A stretch of DNA of 64,000 bases from Acidobacteriota bacterium. GTDB lineage: Bacteria; Acidobacteriota; Terriglobia; Bryobacterales; Bryobacteraceae. Below are positions 24,635-33,367 of the stretch, piece after piece. The notes under the pieces are model-generated. The model had not been told where the DNA came from. It searched no databases and saw only the letters and a program-made list of their open reading frames with translations. The stretch is taken from assembly GCA_025350695.1 (NCBI GenBank), contig JANXXI010000386.1, positions 85,437 through 149,436 on the forward strand, read 5' to 3'. Every line of letters begins with the position of its first letter. The first letter of the stretch is position 1. A program made the translations under genes and the position numbers.

Positions 24635-27367
24635 CTACTGTGGGGTGGCTTGGTAGAGAGCTAGGGTTTCCTTGCCGTCTTTGTTGTAAATGTAAGCGCC
24701 GAAGTAGACCTCACCGGCTTCACCCATCGCAACTGAAAATGGCATCAGAATCCAATCGCCATCAATCGTTTTTTCGCTGCTTCGGGCCACGACGACATCT
24801 GTGCCATTGGACTTATGGGCGAACACGCCGACAACGCCTTCGGTCATGTTGCCGACAAATGCCACGTCGCCATTTCCGGCCGCTGAGTGCTCGTAGGAAA
24901 ACACAGTGGAGAATCGCGCGCCGCCATAGATGGAAAAATCGGACGAAGTGGCGAGCGTGGATTGGCTTCCGTCAAACGTGCGCAGTTCGCGGACGTCTCC
25001 ATAGTTGAGCGCGTAGTGGAATGCCTTGGCGGATGCGGCGAGTGTGCCGAATTCCTGCAAAGGGAGGTCACCAGGGCCAACGCGGTCGGTTGTGCCAATC
25101 ACGCGGGTAAGATTGGACCCATCGTAGAAAAACAACGCCCGGCGGCCATTGTCGAGCGAGGAAAGGAAGGCGATGCGGCCCAGTTCATCGATCGTTAGGG
25201 GTTCATATCCGCTGAAACTTCCACCACCGGGCGCGGGGCTGCCGATACCGGCCACCAGTTTCACTTGAGTGTCGCCGGGCTTGTAGGAAACGATTTGGTT
25301 TGTTCCGCCGAAGTTGGCCATGAACACCGCTTCGCCCTTGTTGTTAGCCGCAAGGTAGCGTCCACGATGGGAAGGCGTGTAGTTCAAAGTGCGCTGCCCT
25401 GGTCCTTTCACAGTTCCCAAGGTGTCGATGATTGTAGTGATCTTGCCGCCGCTCAGGTAGAAGTATCCGGAGCCATTGCGGTATCCCGCGTTGAACAGGA
25501 TATCGCCATTGCGGTTGGAAGCAACTCCACCGATCCAGGTAGCGACCTCGTTATTTGGAAGTTTGGTTCCCATGCCGATCATTGTTTGAGGAACGCCTGT
25601 GGTTGCTTTCACGACTGCGTCACCTGCGCCACGGGCTGTTAGACCGGATCCGCTGGTGGCTCTCGGCAAGTAGCGCCAATCGAGGCCAATCGGAATATTG
25701 ATTGGCAGAGCGTCCCCTTTTGTGAAGACCGGGGTGCTGCCGTTTGCTCCAAACATTTGAACGCGGTAATTCTCTTCGCCCGAGGCTAGGACGTTTGCAA
25801 CAACATTGCCTGATTCGGTAACGGCGGCCTGCAACACGCCATTGTATGCCTGCAATTTCGTAAGCGGCTTAATGCTTGTGTCGTTGACAACTGCGAGCTG
25901 TGTGGCGGTAGAACCGCTCAAGGTTAGATCCATGGAAGCAGCAATGCTACCATCGCGTGCATCGAGAAGGAAGTGGACCCAGCTAATGGGGGTTCCGCCA
26001 AGAGGAGCGCCGCTAGTCCCGATCATCCGTGGGGCGGCAGGCGCTATTTCAGCGATGGCAACATACCCACTACCATTGAAGCGCGTGTAAAACTTGCCGT
26101 CATTGGATGGGACAGGGTCATCCATGCCAGCGGCGACTTTTCCGCCAATAGAATCGCCCGCGGTGAATACCTTCTTCAATTGCTTGCCATCCCAATGCGC
26201 CCAATAGGCCGAACCGGAATTTTGAAAAAGATACAACATGGCCGTCCCGGTTCTGGAGGCGACCACCGTGCTGATGGAGCGAATTCCAGTTGCTGTCGTG
26301 GGCTGTCCGTAAACGGCGACCACCGTGTCGATAGTTCCGTCGGGCTGACGAGTCTGCACCGCACGGCCGCGAGGAGTGTCGAGGGTGTAGGTAACCGCGC
26401 CTTCCTCGGAAATCGCCCGGCTGGGCAGAATTACAGTGCAGCTTGAAGCGATCTCAATTTCCGGCTTGTTCCACTTAAATAACAGCACCGAACTGCCGCA
26501 CCACTGATGCGGAAAATCAATTTGAACCGCCGCGTCGCCCCGGCTATTGGCGGCGATGTTGACCACGCGCAAAACCAGGCGATTAGAATTTTCAAGCATC
26601 TGGCCGGTGGCGGCAAGAACTCTTAAGTTTCCGTTCACCCACAGCAGCGCGGATTGTCCGCCCGTGGACAGCGTGGCGATGCCGGCGACTACATTGTTGC
26701 CTGGCGCTGTCACGTTACTCATTGCCACAATGGTTGCCGGAGCCGTTGTGTCGGCTGTGAGAATCTTGCGAAGCTTGTAATCGGCTTTGCGCAACACGCG
26801 AACGATGCCGCTGGAGGAGAAGCCGAAATTTACGTTTGGAATGTCCAACTCGGCAACTACGGAAACAATTCCCTCGGCGATTGGAGTCAAAGAGCCGTCG
26901 GTGGAAACGGTGGCGATGGCGGGATCGACTGTGCGGAATTTGAACTTTGCGCTGGAAACTATCTTGCCGTCAGCATCGTACGCTTTGGCCGAAAGCTTGA
27001 CGGTCTCCCCTACCCTGATCTGCAAATCAGCGGGTTCAATTTCAATTCGTGATGGAAGGATTCTGAATCGTAATTTTGACGAAACACCACTATTCTGGTC
27101 CCGCACCGTCAAATCCACAGTACCGAGTCCAACACCGCGAATCTCTCCGTCTTGATTCACTTGAGCAATGGAGGGATCAGAAGAGGTCCACTGCAAACGT
27201 GCGTTTTCGGCGGGAGTGCCGTCAACATAAAGAGCTTGTGCCTGCACCGTGAGCGTGCGTCCTGAGACAACGTATTGTTGCTGAGCGTTCACGCTAATTA
27301 CGCCAACCTGGTTCAAGTCGGCGAAGAAGAATCCGAGGAGGAGATTAGAAAAGGCGTTCAGCCACAT
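24635..27367 (-). CDS. Large secreted Ig-like (BIG2) protein with NxxG-type repeats, copy 2
   Basis: The protein (about 910 residues) begins with a hydrophobic leader (LLLGFFFADLNQVGVISVNA) and two bacterial Ig-like BIG2 domains (about 25-200 here; NARLQWTSSDPSIAQVNQDG is the diagnostic strand pattern). The remaining ~700 residues hold spaced short repeats of the form NxxG-x-[IVA]-x-F, such as NRNGDILFNA, NNKGEAVFMA and DELGRIAFLS, which recall the NxxGxxxAF tandem repeat of 'choice-of-anchor' surface proteins and suggest a beta-propeller. I see no PEP-CTERM, LPXTG or membrane anchor at the end. I use the ATG at 27367; starts at 27442 or 27421 would overlap copy 1 much further and precede the signal peptide. 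It is a paralogue of the gene just upstream. Confidence 0.8.
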   Translation of the reverse strand: MWLNAFSNLLLGFFFADLNQVGVISVNAQQQYVVSGRTLTVQAQALYVDGTPAENARLQWTSSDPSIAQVNQDGEIRGVGLGTVDLTVRDQNSGVSSKLRFRILPSRIEIEPADLQIRVGETVKLSAKAYDADGKIVSSAKFKFRTVDPAIATVSTDGSLTPIAEGIVSVVAELDIPNVNFGFSSSGIVRVLRKADYKLRKILTADTTAPATIVAMSNVTAPGNNVVAGIATLSTGGQSALLWVNGNLRVLAATGQMLENSNRLVLRVVNIAANSRGDAAVQIDFPHQWCGSSVLLFKWNKPEIEIASSCTVILPSRAISEEGAVTYTLDTPRGRAVQTRQPDGTIDTVVAVYGQPTTATGIRSISTVVASRTGTAMLYLFQNSGSAYWAHWDGKQLKKVFTAGDSIGGKVAAGMDDPVPSNDGKFYTRFNGSGYVAIAEIAPAAPRMIGTSGAPLGGTPISWVHFLLDARDGSIAASMDLTLSGSTATQLAVVNDTSIKPLTKLQAYNGVLQAAVTESGNVVANVLASGEENYRVQMFGANGSTPVFTKGDALPINIPIGLDWRYLPRATSGSGLTARGAGDAVVKATTGVPQTMIGMGTKLPNNEVATWIGGVASNRNGDILFNAGYRNGSGYFYLSGGKITTIIDTLGTVKGPGQRTLNYTPSHRGRYLAANNKGEAVFMANFGGTNQIVSYKPGDTQVKLVAGIGSPAPGGGSFSGYEPLTIDELGRIAFLSSLDNGRRALFFYDGSNLTRVIGTTDRVGPGDLPLQEFGTLAASAKAFHYALNYGDVRELRTFDGSQSTLATSSDFSIYGGARFSTVFSYEHSAAGNGDVAFVGNMTEGVVGVFAHKSNGTDVVVARSSEKTIDGDWILMPFSVAMGEAGEVYFGAYIYNKDGKETLALYQATPQ

Positions 27368-30092
27368 ATGCCACGTATTCGTCCTGATAACTGAGCGATA
27401 GAAAGTAAATAGTACCGTCATCCCGCAGATCGATCTGATCAACGGAGCGGAGAAAGTCCCCGGTTTCTTGCGGATCGGCGAAATTAGCTACAGTTCGCCA
27501 TTCGCCTTTTGAGTAGCAAAGAAGCAAGGTTGTACCGGCGCCGCTGACGCGCACGGCAACGTCGCCCTTGCTGTTGACATCGAAAGTGCTGACCCCATCA
27601 ATCACGTTTCCGGAAGGTAATTGGTCAGAGCGAGTGAGCAAGGAAACCCATTTGCCATCGCGCCATTCAGCAATCACGGGAATGCCGCCGAACAGGGTGA
27701 GGTAGGCGTAGAATTTTTCGCCTCCGGTGCGAATCAAATTAATGGCAGTGACTGCGCGACCCAGCATTTCGCTCTCATTGAGTTTGAGGATGTTGGTCCA
27801 GGCGCCGTCCGCGTAAATGAATAATCCGGATGGCCCATTGTTGGCGCGGATGTTGGCCAATACGCGTCCGCCTTCATCGATTAACACGTCGTTGAGCGCC
27901 TCAAAATTTCCACCAGAAGGGCTGTCGGTTTTGTAACTAGGATTGGTGGAGCCGAAGTGCGCCAGCAAAACCGGTTGCCCGTTGTCCCATCGAACCAAAC
28001 GATTGATACCAACGGAAGTAGTGTGGCCCGTAACCAGCAATCCTTTAGAAGTAGCCGCGTGGGTGAAAGGGGCGTTGATGGTGATGGAACCCATGCGCGC
28101 CGGGAAGCGGCTGATTAGCGTGGCCGAGTTATCTGATCCAAGCCGGTGCAAGCTGCTACCCGTGGTGACGTACAAATCACCATTGGCAGCCTTGCGCGGT
28201 GTGTACCCGGCTTCGTAGAAACCTCCGTCCGGCAAGCGGTCGCCAAGCATTACTTTCGGCAGCAAGTTTGATCCGGAAACTTCCATGATGCTGCTAGAGT
28301 TGCCGCCGGTTAACAGGTGAGCCGGGCCAACACGCGCGCCTTGGGCAAAGTTTAGGAAGACCGGATTGGCGGTGGCGGCAATTCGAATGCCCGATTGGAA
28401 GACCAAGCTGGTTTTGGGTGAGGCTTTAGCGACAACGAACAAGTTATTGGATGTGCGAGCTTGCGCGTAAACTTCGCCGGCTCCATTGATCCCGGCAGAA
28501 TCGAACTCGACGAACAGCTCTCCATTTGGGGCGGGATGATTGATGATGAAAACATCTTTAAGCGTAGTGCCGTCCCAAGTATAAATTCCCGTACCCGGTG
28601 CATAGTCGCCACGGAAAACAACTGTACCGGAGGGACTAATGCCAAGCAAACTGTTGGCGGATACGTTTACAATTTTGGGATCAGGGTCATCCTTCTTGAC
28701 TGAAACCACATAAGCGTAGTTGTTTGTGTTTACGTAGTAAGCAAAATGGCCGTAGGGGGACACCGTTATGTTGGAAATGCGCGTGATTTTTTGGTTTAAG
28801 ACCTGGTAGTCGTCGCCAGCGCCAAGCATGCGAACCAATTGTCCGGTTGCATCCTTCTTGTAGAGGTTCCGTAGTGTTCCATTGGTGGCCAGAAAGTAAA
28901 TGTTCGATTGATTGTCGATACCGAAATCAGTGTCAAGACTGATGGTCCCTTCTAAGCCGGGCAGTTTTCGGTCGGTTGCATATTCAAGAATTAATGCACC
29001 GTCGGCAGTGCGGCGGAACAGCCCAGTGTTGGTGGTGGTCATTCCTTCATAGCGGAAAGTTGCCCGGAACAGAATCTCTCCGTTATCGTTGAGCGAATAT
29101 CGAGTAAGGGTAATGCCGGTGATGTTCTCATAGCCACCCTCGCTATAGCTGTTCAGAAGAATCCATTTGTTGCCGGAACTGTTGGCCGACAACAAGCTAG
29201 TGCCCAATCCATAGCCATTGCACGCAGCTACCACATCTCCTCGATTGTTCAGCGCTGGTTCACCGCAATCGTATAGAAAGGTTCCGGGAATCAAGGTTGG
29301 AGTACCGGAGGATGCCAATACTTTGACTACATTTTGGTCCCACAACATGAGCCCCGCCGCAAAGCCTTCGAGCGATCCCATGAAGGCGATCTGACCCGAT
29401 TCATTCACGCTCATCCGCAAATTTCTGCGCGGAAGAAGCAAGGAACTGTTGCGAACATCGCTCGTGCCGACAACGCGGCTCAATCGCCATTGCTTGGGGG
29501 ACTTAACGCGCAGTGCGGCAGTGCCGAAGAACTGCGGGATGAACTGCCCAGGGCCTGCTGAGTAGGACACGTAGGCTCGCACCACGAAGGTTCCGACCGC
29601 GAAAGAGCTAAGCTTGCCATTGCGGTCAATTCCAACAGAGACGGTGGAAAACCCATCGGCTGCGATAGTACCCCAAGTGAACGTAACATTGGGGATCGTC
29701 TGACCCTTCAGGTCCAAAGCTTTCGCCGTGAAGGTAATGTTGTCGCCCACCATGATTTCTGTGTCACCGGGTGTGAGCTCAATACTTTGGGGTAGAACCT
29801 GAATTCGAACAGTTGATCGAACGTTCGAGGAAACCGCGGCGATGTCGGCAATGCCAAGGCCCTTGGCGGTCACCACACCGGCCTTATCAACAGAAAGAAT
29901 GGCGTCACTCGAACTGGACCAGGTAATCACTGCGTTGGGCATGACGTTTCCGCTGGCATCGGCAGCCGCGGCCGCAAGGGTCATGGTTCCGCCGGAGGTA
30001 AGGCGTGAATCAGGAGCAGTGACATAGACTGACCTGACCTGACCGATTGCCGCGAGAGCGCCGGCCAGGAAGATGATGGCCAAGCGGGTCAT
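27345..30092 (-). CDS. Large secreted Ig-like (BIG2) protein with NxxG-type repeats, copy 1
   Basis: The 915-residue protein has a clean signal peptide (TRLAIIFLAGALAAIGQVRS) and two BIG2 Ig-like domains at about 22-105 and 106-200 (NAVITWSSSSDAILSVDKAG; GDNITFTAKALDLKG). About 700 residues follow with recurring NxxG-type strands (NESGQIAFMG, NNRGDVVAAC, NDNGEILFRA, NSKGDVAVRV, RDDGTIYFLS), probably propeller blades. The lengths, domain order and repeat type match the next gene, so the two arose by duplication. It starts one base after the DUF1501 gene ends, consistent with a shared transcript. Function is unknown; surface binding or sensing is a guess. Confidence 0.82.
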   Translation of the reverse strand: MTRLAIIFLAGALAAIGQVRSVYVTAPDSRLTSGGTMTLAAAAADASGNVMPNAVITWSSSSDAILSVDKAGVVTAKGLGIADIAAVSSNVRSTVRIQVLPQSIELTPGDTEIMVGDNITFTAKALDLKGQTIPNVTFTWGTIAADGFSTVSVGIDRNGKLSSFAVGTFVVRAYVSYSAGPGQFIPQFFGTAALRVKSPKQWRLSRVVGTSDVRNSSLLLPRRNLRMSVNESGQIAFMGSLEGFAAGLMLWDQNVVKVLASSGTPTLIPGTFLYDCGEPALNNRGDVVAACNGYGLGTSLLSANSSGNKWILLNSYSEGGYENITGITLTRYSLNDNGEILFRATFRYEGMTTTNTGLFRRTADGALILEYATDRKLPGLEGTISLDTDFGIDNQSNIYFLATNGTLRNLYKKDATGQLVRMLGAGDDYQVLNQKITRISNITVSPYGHFAYYVNTNNYAYVVSVKKDDPDPKIVNVSANSLLGISPSGTVVFRGDYAPGTGIYTWDGTTLKDVFIINHPAPNGELFVEFDSAGINGAGEVYAQARTSNNLFVVAKASPKTSLVFQSGIRIAATANPVFLNFAQGARVGPAHLLTGGNSSSIMEVSGSNLLPKVMLGDRLPDGGFYEAGYTPRKAANGDLYVTTGSSLHRLGSDNSATLISRFPARMGSITINAPFTHAATSKGLLVTGHTTSVGINRLVRWDNGQPVLLAHFGSTNPSYKTDSPSGGNFEALNDVLIDEGGRVLANIRANNGPSGLFIYADGAWTNILKLNESEMLGRAVTAINLIRTGGEKFYAYLTLFGGIPVIAEWRDGKWVSLLTRSDQLPSGNVIDGVSTFDVNSKGDVAVRVSGAGTTLLLCYSKGEWRTVANFADPQETGDFLRSVDQIDLRDDGTIYFLSLSYQDEYVAYVAERLF

Positions 30093-30093
30093 A

Positions 30094-31440
30094 CTAACCG
30101 AACACCTCGTCTATGCTTGAATACGTGCCTTGCACAGCATAGGGAACGTATTCGAACTTGCGTCCGGAAGGGGTTTCCGCGATGGATTTAGTCCAATTGA
30201 TCCCGAGGGCCGAATAGATGGTGGAGGCGATGTCTTCCATGAAAATGGGACGATTCATGCTCCAACCGGGAGTGATGACCTGAGCTCCATCTTTATCAGA
30301 CTCGCCAATAGCCCTGCCGCCTTTGATTCCGCCGCCCATCATGGCCGCGGCTTGCAGGAATTTGTGGTGATCGCGGCCGCCACGTGGGTTGAGCGAACCC
30401 GGGGTGCGTCCAAATTCCCCCATCATCACGATTAAGGTCTTGTCGAAGTCGCCAGAGGCCTTCAGATCCTGAACCAGATTGCCAATGCCACGATCTAAAT
30501 CGTTACATAGCGTATACATGTTGGGAGCGTAGTTCGTATCGTACATGAACTGATGCGTATCCCAACCGAAGGAATGCAGGTTGATGAAGAAAACTCCAGC
30601 CTTGGCCTTGATCGCATTACGGGCAACGATGCAGGCGCGTCCGAAATTCGTATTTCCGTACCGGTTGTTTTCGTCGGTGGAAAACTTGAACACGTTGGAG
30701 ATGGTTTGGTTATACATCAACCTTTTGGCCGCATCGTAGAAATCGGCGTGACTGGCCATTTCCTTGCCCAGTGGGTTTTTACGAAGGTTGTCGTCAAGGG
30801 CCAAAAGCATCTTGAACTTTTCTTCAAAACGCGATTGACTAGCGGCCGCGTAATAGTTGTGCTCAAGCGTGGTCAGGCCATTGGCACTGGCCGGGGCGAG
30901 CATCGGCTCATTCACGCCGCCCATGAACTTCGAGCCCTGGAACAATGTGCCACTGGTGTTTAAAGCCAAAAAGGGAGGCAAAGGGCCGGGCGCGCCTTTC
31001 TCCATGGCGACCACTGAGCCGATGTGGGGTGATTCGGAAATGAAAGCTGGATTTTGAGGATGCGAAGTCTGCACGTAGAACGCGCCACGCTCGTGCGCCG
31101 CCTCCCAACTTTGAACCGAATGGAGCAGCAACAAATCGTTTGAAAGTTTGGAAAATTCAGGGAATAGCGTACGGGAAAGGAACATGCCTTTGCCTAACTG
31201 TTGAATGTCGGCATCATCGGCGTTCCACGGTCCGTCCTTCGCGTCGAACGTATCTAATTGGCTTGGCGCGCCGCTCATATTGACGAAGATTACGGTCTTC
31301 GCCGTATTGCGGGGTTTCACGTTCAGCGCCGTAGTTTCAGCGTCCCCACGAGCAGCCAGAGCAAAATAGGCCGCAGCCTGGCCGCCACCAAACATCAGAC
31401 GGCGGCGCGAAACTTTATGATCGACTCCATGGCAAAACAT
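30094..31440 (-). CDS. DUF1501 protein, Tat-exported
   Basis: The 448-residue protein carries a twin-arginine signal (KVSRRRLMFGGGQAAAYFALA, from residue 9) and the DUF1501 body: FVNMSGAPSQLDTFD near residue 55, and TLIVMMGEFGRTP and GGRDHHKFLQAA in the C-terminal half. DUF1501 proteins are related to the alkaline-phosphatase/sulfatase fold and are almost always encoded beside DUF1549/DUF1553 proteins in Planctomycetes and Acidobacteriota, but no substrate has been firmly established. It is 18 bases downstream of the DUF1549 gene, as usual for this pair. Confidence 0.92.
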   Translation of the reverse strand: MFCHGVDHKVSRRRLMFGGGQAAAYFALAARGDAETTALNVKPRNTAKTVIFVNMSGAPSQLDTFDAKDGPWNADDADIQQLGKGMFLSRTLFPEFSKLSNDLLLLHSVQSWEAAHERGAFYVQTSHPQNPAFISESPHIGSVVAMEKGAPGPLPPFLALNTSGTLFQGSKFMGGVNEPMLAPASANGLTTLEHNYYAAASQSRFEEKFKMLLALDDNLRKNPLGKEMASHADFYDAAKRLMYNQTISNVFKFSTDENNRYGNTNFGRACIVARNAIKAKAGVFFINLHSFGWDTHQFMYDTNYAPNMYTLCNDLDRGIGNLVQDLKASGDFDKTLIVMMGEFGRTPGSLNPRGGRDHHKFLQAAAMMGGGIKGGRAIGESDKDGAQVITPGWSMNRPIFMEDIASTIYSALGINWTKSIAETPSGRKFEYVPYAVQGTYSSIDEVFG

Positions 31441-31458
31441 ATAGACAGCCTCCGAATT

Positions 31459-33270
31459 CTAATGGTGGAAAACAAAGTCCAGTTTATTGAGTAGCGCCCA
31501 CTGTACGTCGGCCATCCACTGCTCGCGGTTGCCGGTGCGGGTCTTCATGATGGAATCAATCTCATTGTCACTTGGAAAGCGCGTGAGTGTGGCCAGGAAT
31601 AGTTGTTCAATTGCCAACCGGTCAGAGACGCCCGATTCAAGCAAAGTGGCGACACGCGTTGGCCGTCCTCCGTCCTTATTGGCGAAGGTACGGTAGTTGA
31701 CCGTAGTGTCGTTCATCACGAACAATACTTGAAGAACAGTGCTGGTGAACGTGCGAGGATTTTGCCACCAATCGCCACGGCCGAAGTTCGACAGGAAGTT
31801 TCGAACGTTGGCGTCGTTGCGAGGTTCAGTCGGGTCGGGCAACTGGTTTGCGTACATTACCGGCAAGGCGAAACCCTCAACTGCCATCGGCGTTTCCGTG
31901 TCCGTGGCGATAGACATGGCATCGTAAATCTGTTCCGCGGTTAAACGACGCGTATAGTGGCGGGCAAAATAACGGTCATACTCTGGACGCCACGGGCCGG
32001 GGTGCTGGCTTGAGAGTTGATAGCTGCTGGAGGTGGCAATCAGGCGGATTAGCTTCTTCACGCTATAGTTGCCGCGGATGAATTCATCCGCCAAGGATTC
32101 CATTAATTCCGGATGCGATGGCTGAATAGTCCAAGGAGCAGGCGGTGGGTTATTCGGGTCAATACGGGCCAGATCCCAACCGTCGACCGGATCCACGATT
32201 CCTTGCCCGTACATGGCCGCCCAGATATAGTTCACCGCGGTGCGGGCAAACTGGCGGTCGGCGGTGATCATTTTGCCTAACTCTTTGCGCCAATCATTTG
32301 ATTGCGGCTTTTGGCCGTTGAACACGTAAACAGGCTCATAAGGTCCACCGGTACGAGCCGGGCGTGGACCAGGGCTTCCAGAGTTCACCAGGGAATAATA
32401 GCCGCCATTAGGACGGTCGAAAATCACGTTGCGAATCTGGCGCGAATAAGAATCAAGCGGCGTTTGCTGAATTTCCATGCGCGAAAAGAATGCCGACATG
32501 CCCCAGAACTCTTGCCGCTTGCGCTTGGTCAAATAGAGATTAATTTCGTCCAGATGCCGGCGACCGTCATGGCAGGAGATGCATTCGCTTTTCATCCCCA
32601 GAAAACGAACCGTAGTCCGATCAGTCAGCGTATCCCAGGTATCTTGGATTGGGTCACCTTGCTGGAACCCGCGGACAAGGAAATTAGGTGGACCAGACAG
32701 GTGGGCGTCCCCGCTGGCGGAAACGATTTCGCGGGCGACGTCGGCGTACGAACGATCCTTTGAAATGAAGTCGCGAAGGTATTGATTGAAGCGATTACGC
32801 CCCTGTACGGAAACGTAGTTGTAATAGCGGCTGGTGATCTCAAACAAGTTGGAATAGAAGAACGACCACTGATCGACGAAAGCCTCGGATGCCATCAGTT
32901 CGTCAATAAGCGCTTGCCGCTTACTTGAATTCTCGTCGGACAGAAACTTTCGAGCTTGCTCAATCGTTGGAATGCGTCCAGTCAGATCGACGAAAACACG
33001 CCGAAGAAATTCTTCATCCGAGGCGATAGCCGCCGATGGAACCCCGTCGGCTTCCATTTTCCCGAAAATACCGGCGTCTATGAGGTTCACGCGATCAATC
33101 GCGGCCTTGATGCGAACTTTTGAAGTTCGCTTAGAAAAAATATCGAATGAGGATTCCCGCGCGCGAACTGCGTTGTCGAGCTCCCTTTGCGGAATTGGGT
33201 AGCCAGGACAATGCGGATCAGTGGCCCAAAGTCCGTGAATGGCGAAAAGTGTTAGGACTAGCTTCTTCAA
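31459..33270 (-). CDS. DUF1549/DUF1553 secreted protein with c-type haem motif
   Basis: The 603-residue protein has an N-terminal signal (KKLVLTLFAIHGLWA), a DUF1549 domain (about 60-300; FLRRVFVDLTGRIPT is the hallmark) and a DUF1553 domain toward the C-terminus (about 330-600; NYIWAAMYGQGIVDPVDGWD). A single haem-attachment motif, C230-x2-C233-H234 (ECISCHDG), lies between the two halves. The start is a TTG preceded by AGGAGG. A -35/-10 pair lies 38-67 bases upstream. It is the first gene of the operon with DUF1501 and the two Ig-like proteins. The family is inferred to act in extracellular redox or polysaccharide chemistry but has no proven reaction. Confidence 0.9.
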   Translation of the reverse strand: MKKLVLTLFAIHGLWATDPHCPGYPIPQRELDNAVRARESSFDIFSKRTSKVRIKAAIDRVNLIDAGIFGKMEADGVPSAAIASDEEFLRRVFVDLTGRIPTIEQARKFLSDENSSKRQALIDELMASEAFVDQWSFFYSNLFEITSRYYNYVSVQGRNRFNQYLRDFISKDRSYADVAREIVSASGDAHLSGPPNFLVRGFQQGDPIQDTWDTLTDRTTVRFLGMKSECISCHDGRRHLDEINLYLTKRKRQEFWGMSAFFSRMEIQQTPLDSYSRQIRNVIFDRPNGGYYSLVNSGSPGPRPARTGGPYEPVYVFNGQKPQSNDWRKELGKMITADRQFARTAVNYIWAAMYGQGIVDPVDGWDLARIDPNNPPPAPWTIQPSHPELMESLADEFIRGNYSVKKLIRLIATSSSYQLSSQHPGPWRPEYDRYFARHYTRRLTAEQIYDAMSIATDTETPMAVEGFALPVMYANQLPDPTEPRNDANVRNFLSNFGRGDWWQNPRTFTSTVLQVLFVMNDTTVNYRTFANKDGGRPTRVATLLESGVSDRLAIEQLFLATLTRFPSDNEIDSIMKTRTGNREQWMADVQWALLNKLDFVFHH

Positions 33271-33308
33271 TTGCCCCTCCTGATGGAGCTATCGATAGAC
33301 TCGCATCT

Positions 33309-33337
33309 AGTTTACACGATTCTCTTAATAATGTTAA
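33309..33337 (-). promoter_or_regulatory. Predicted sigma-70-like promoter of the DUF1549 operon
   Basis: On the minus strand TTAACA (33337-33332) and TAAACT (33314-33309) are separated by exactly 17 bases, about 40 bases before the TTG start. Both boxes have one or two mismatches to consensus. Confidence 0.55.
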
Positions 33338-33367
33338 TAGAGCAAACGGATATTCTCGAGAAAAGTG

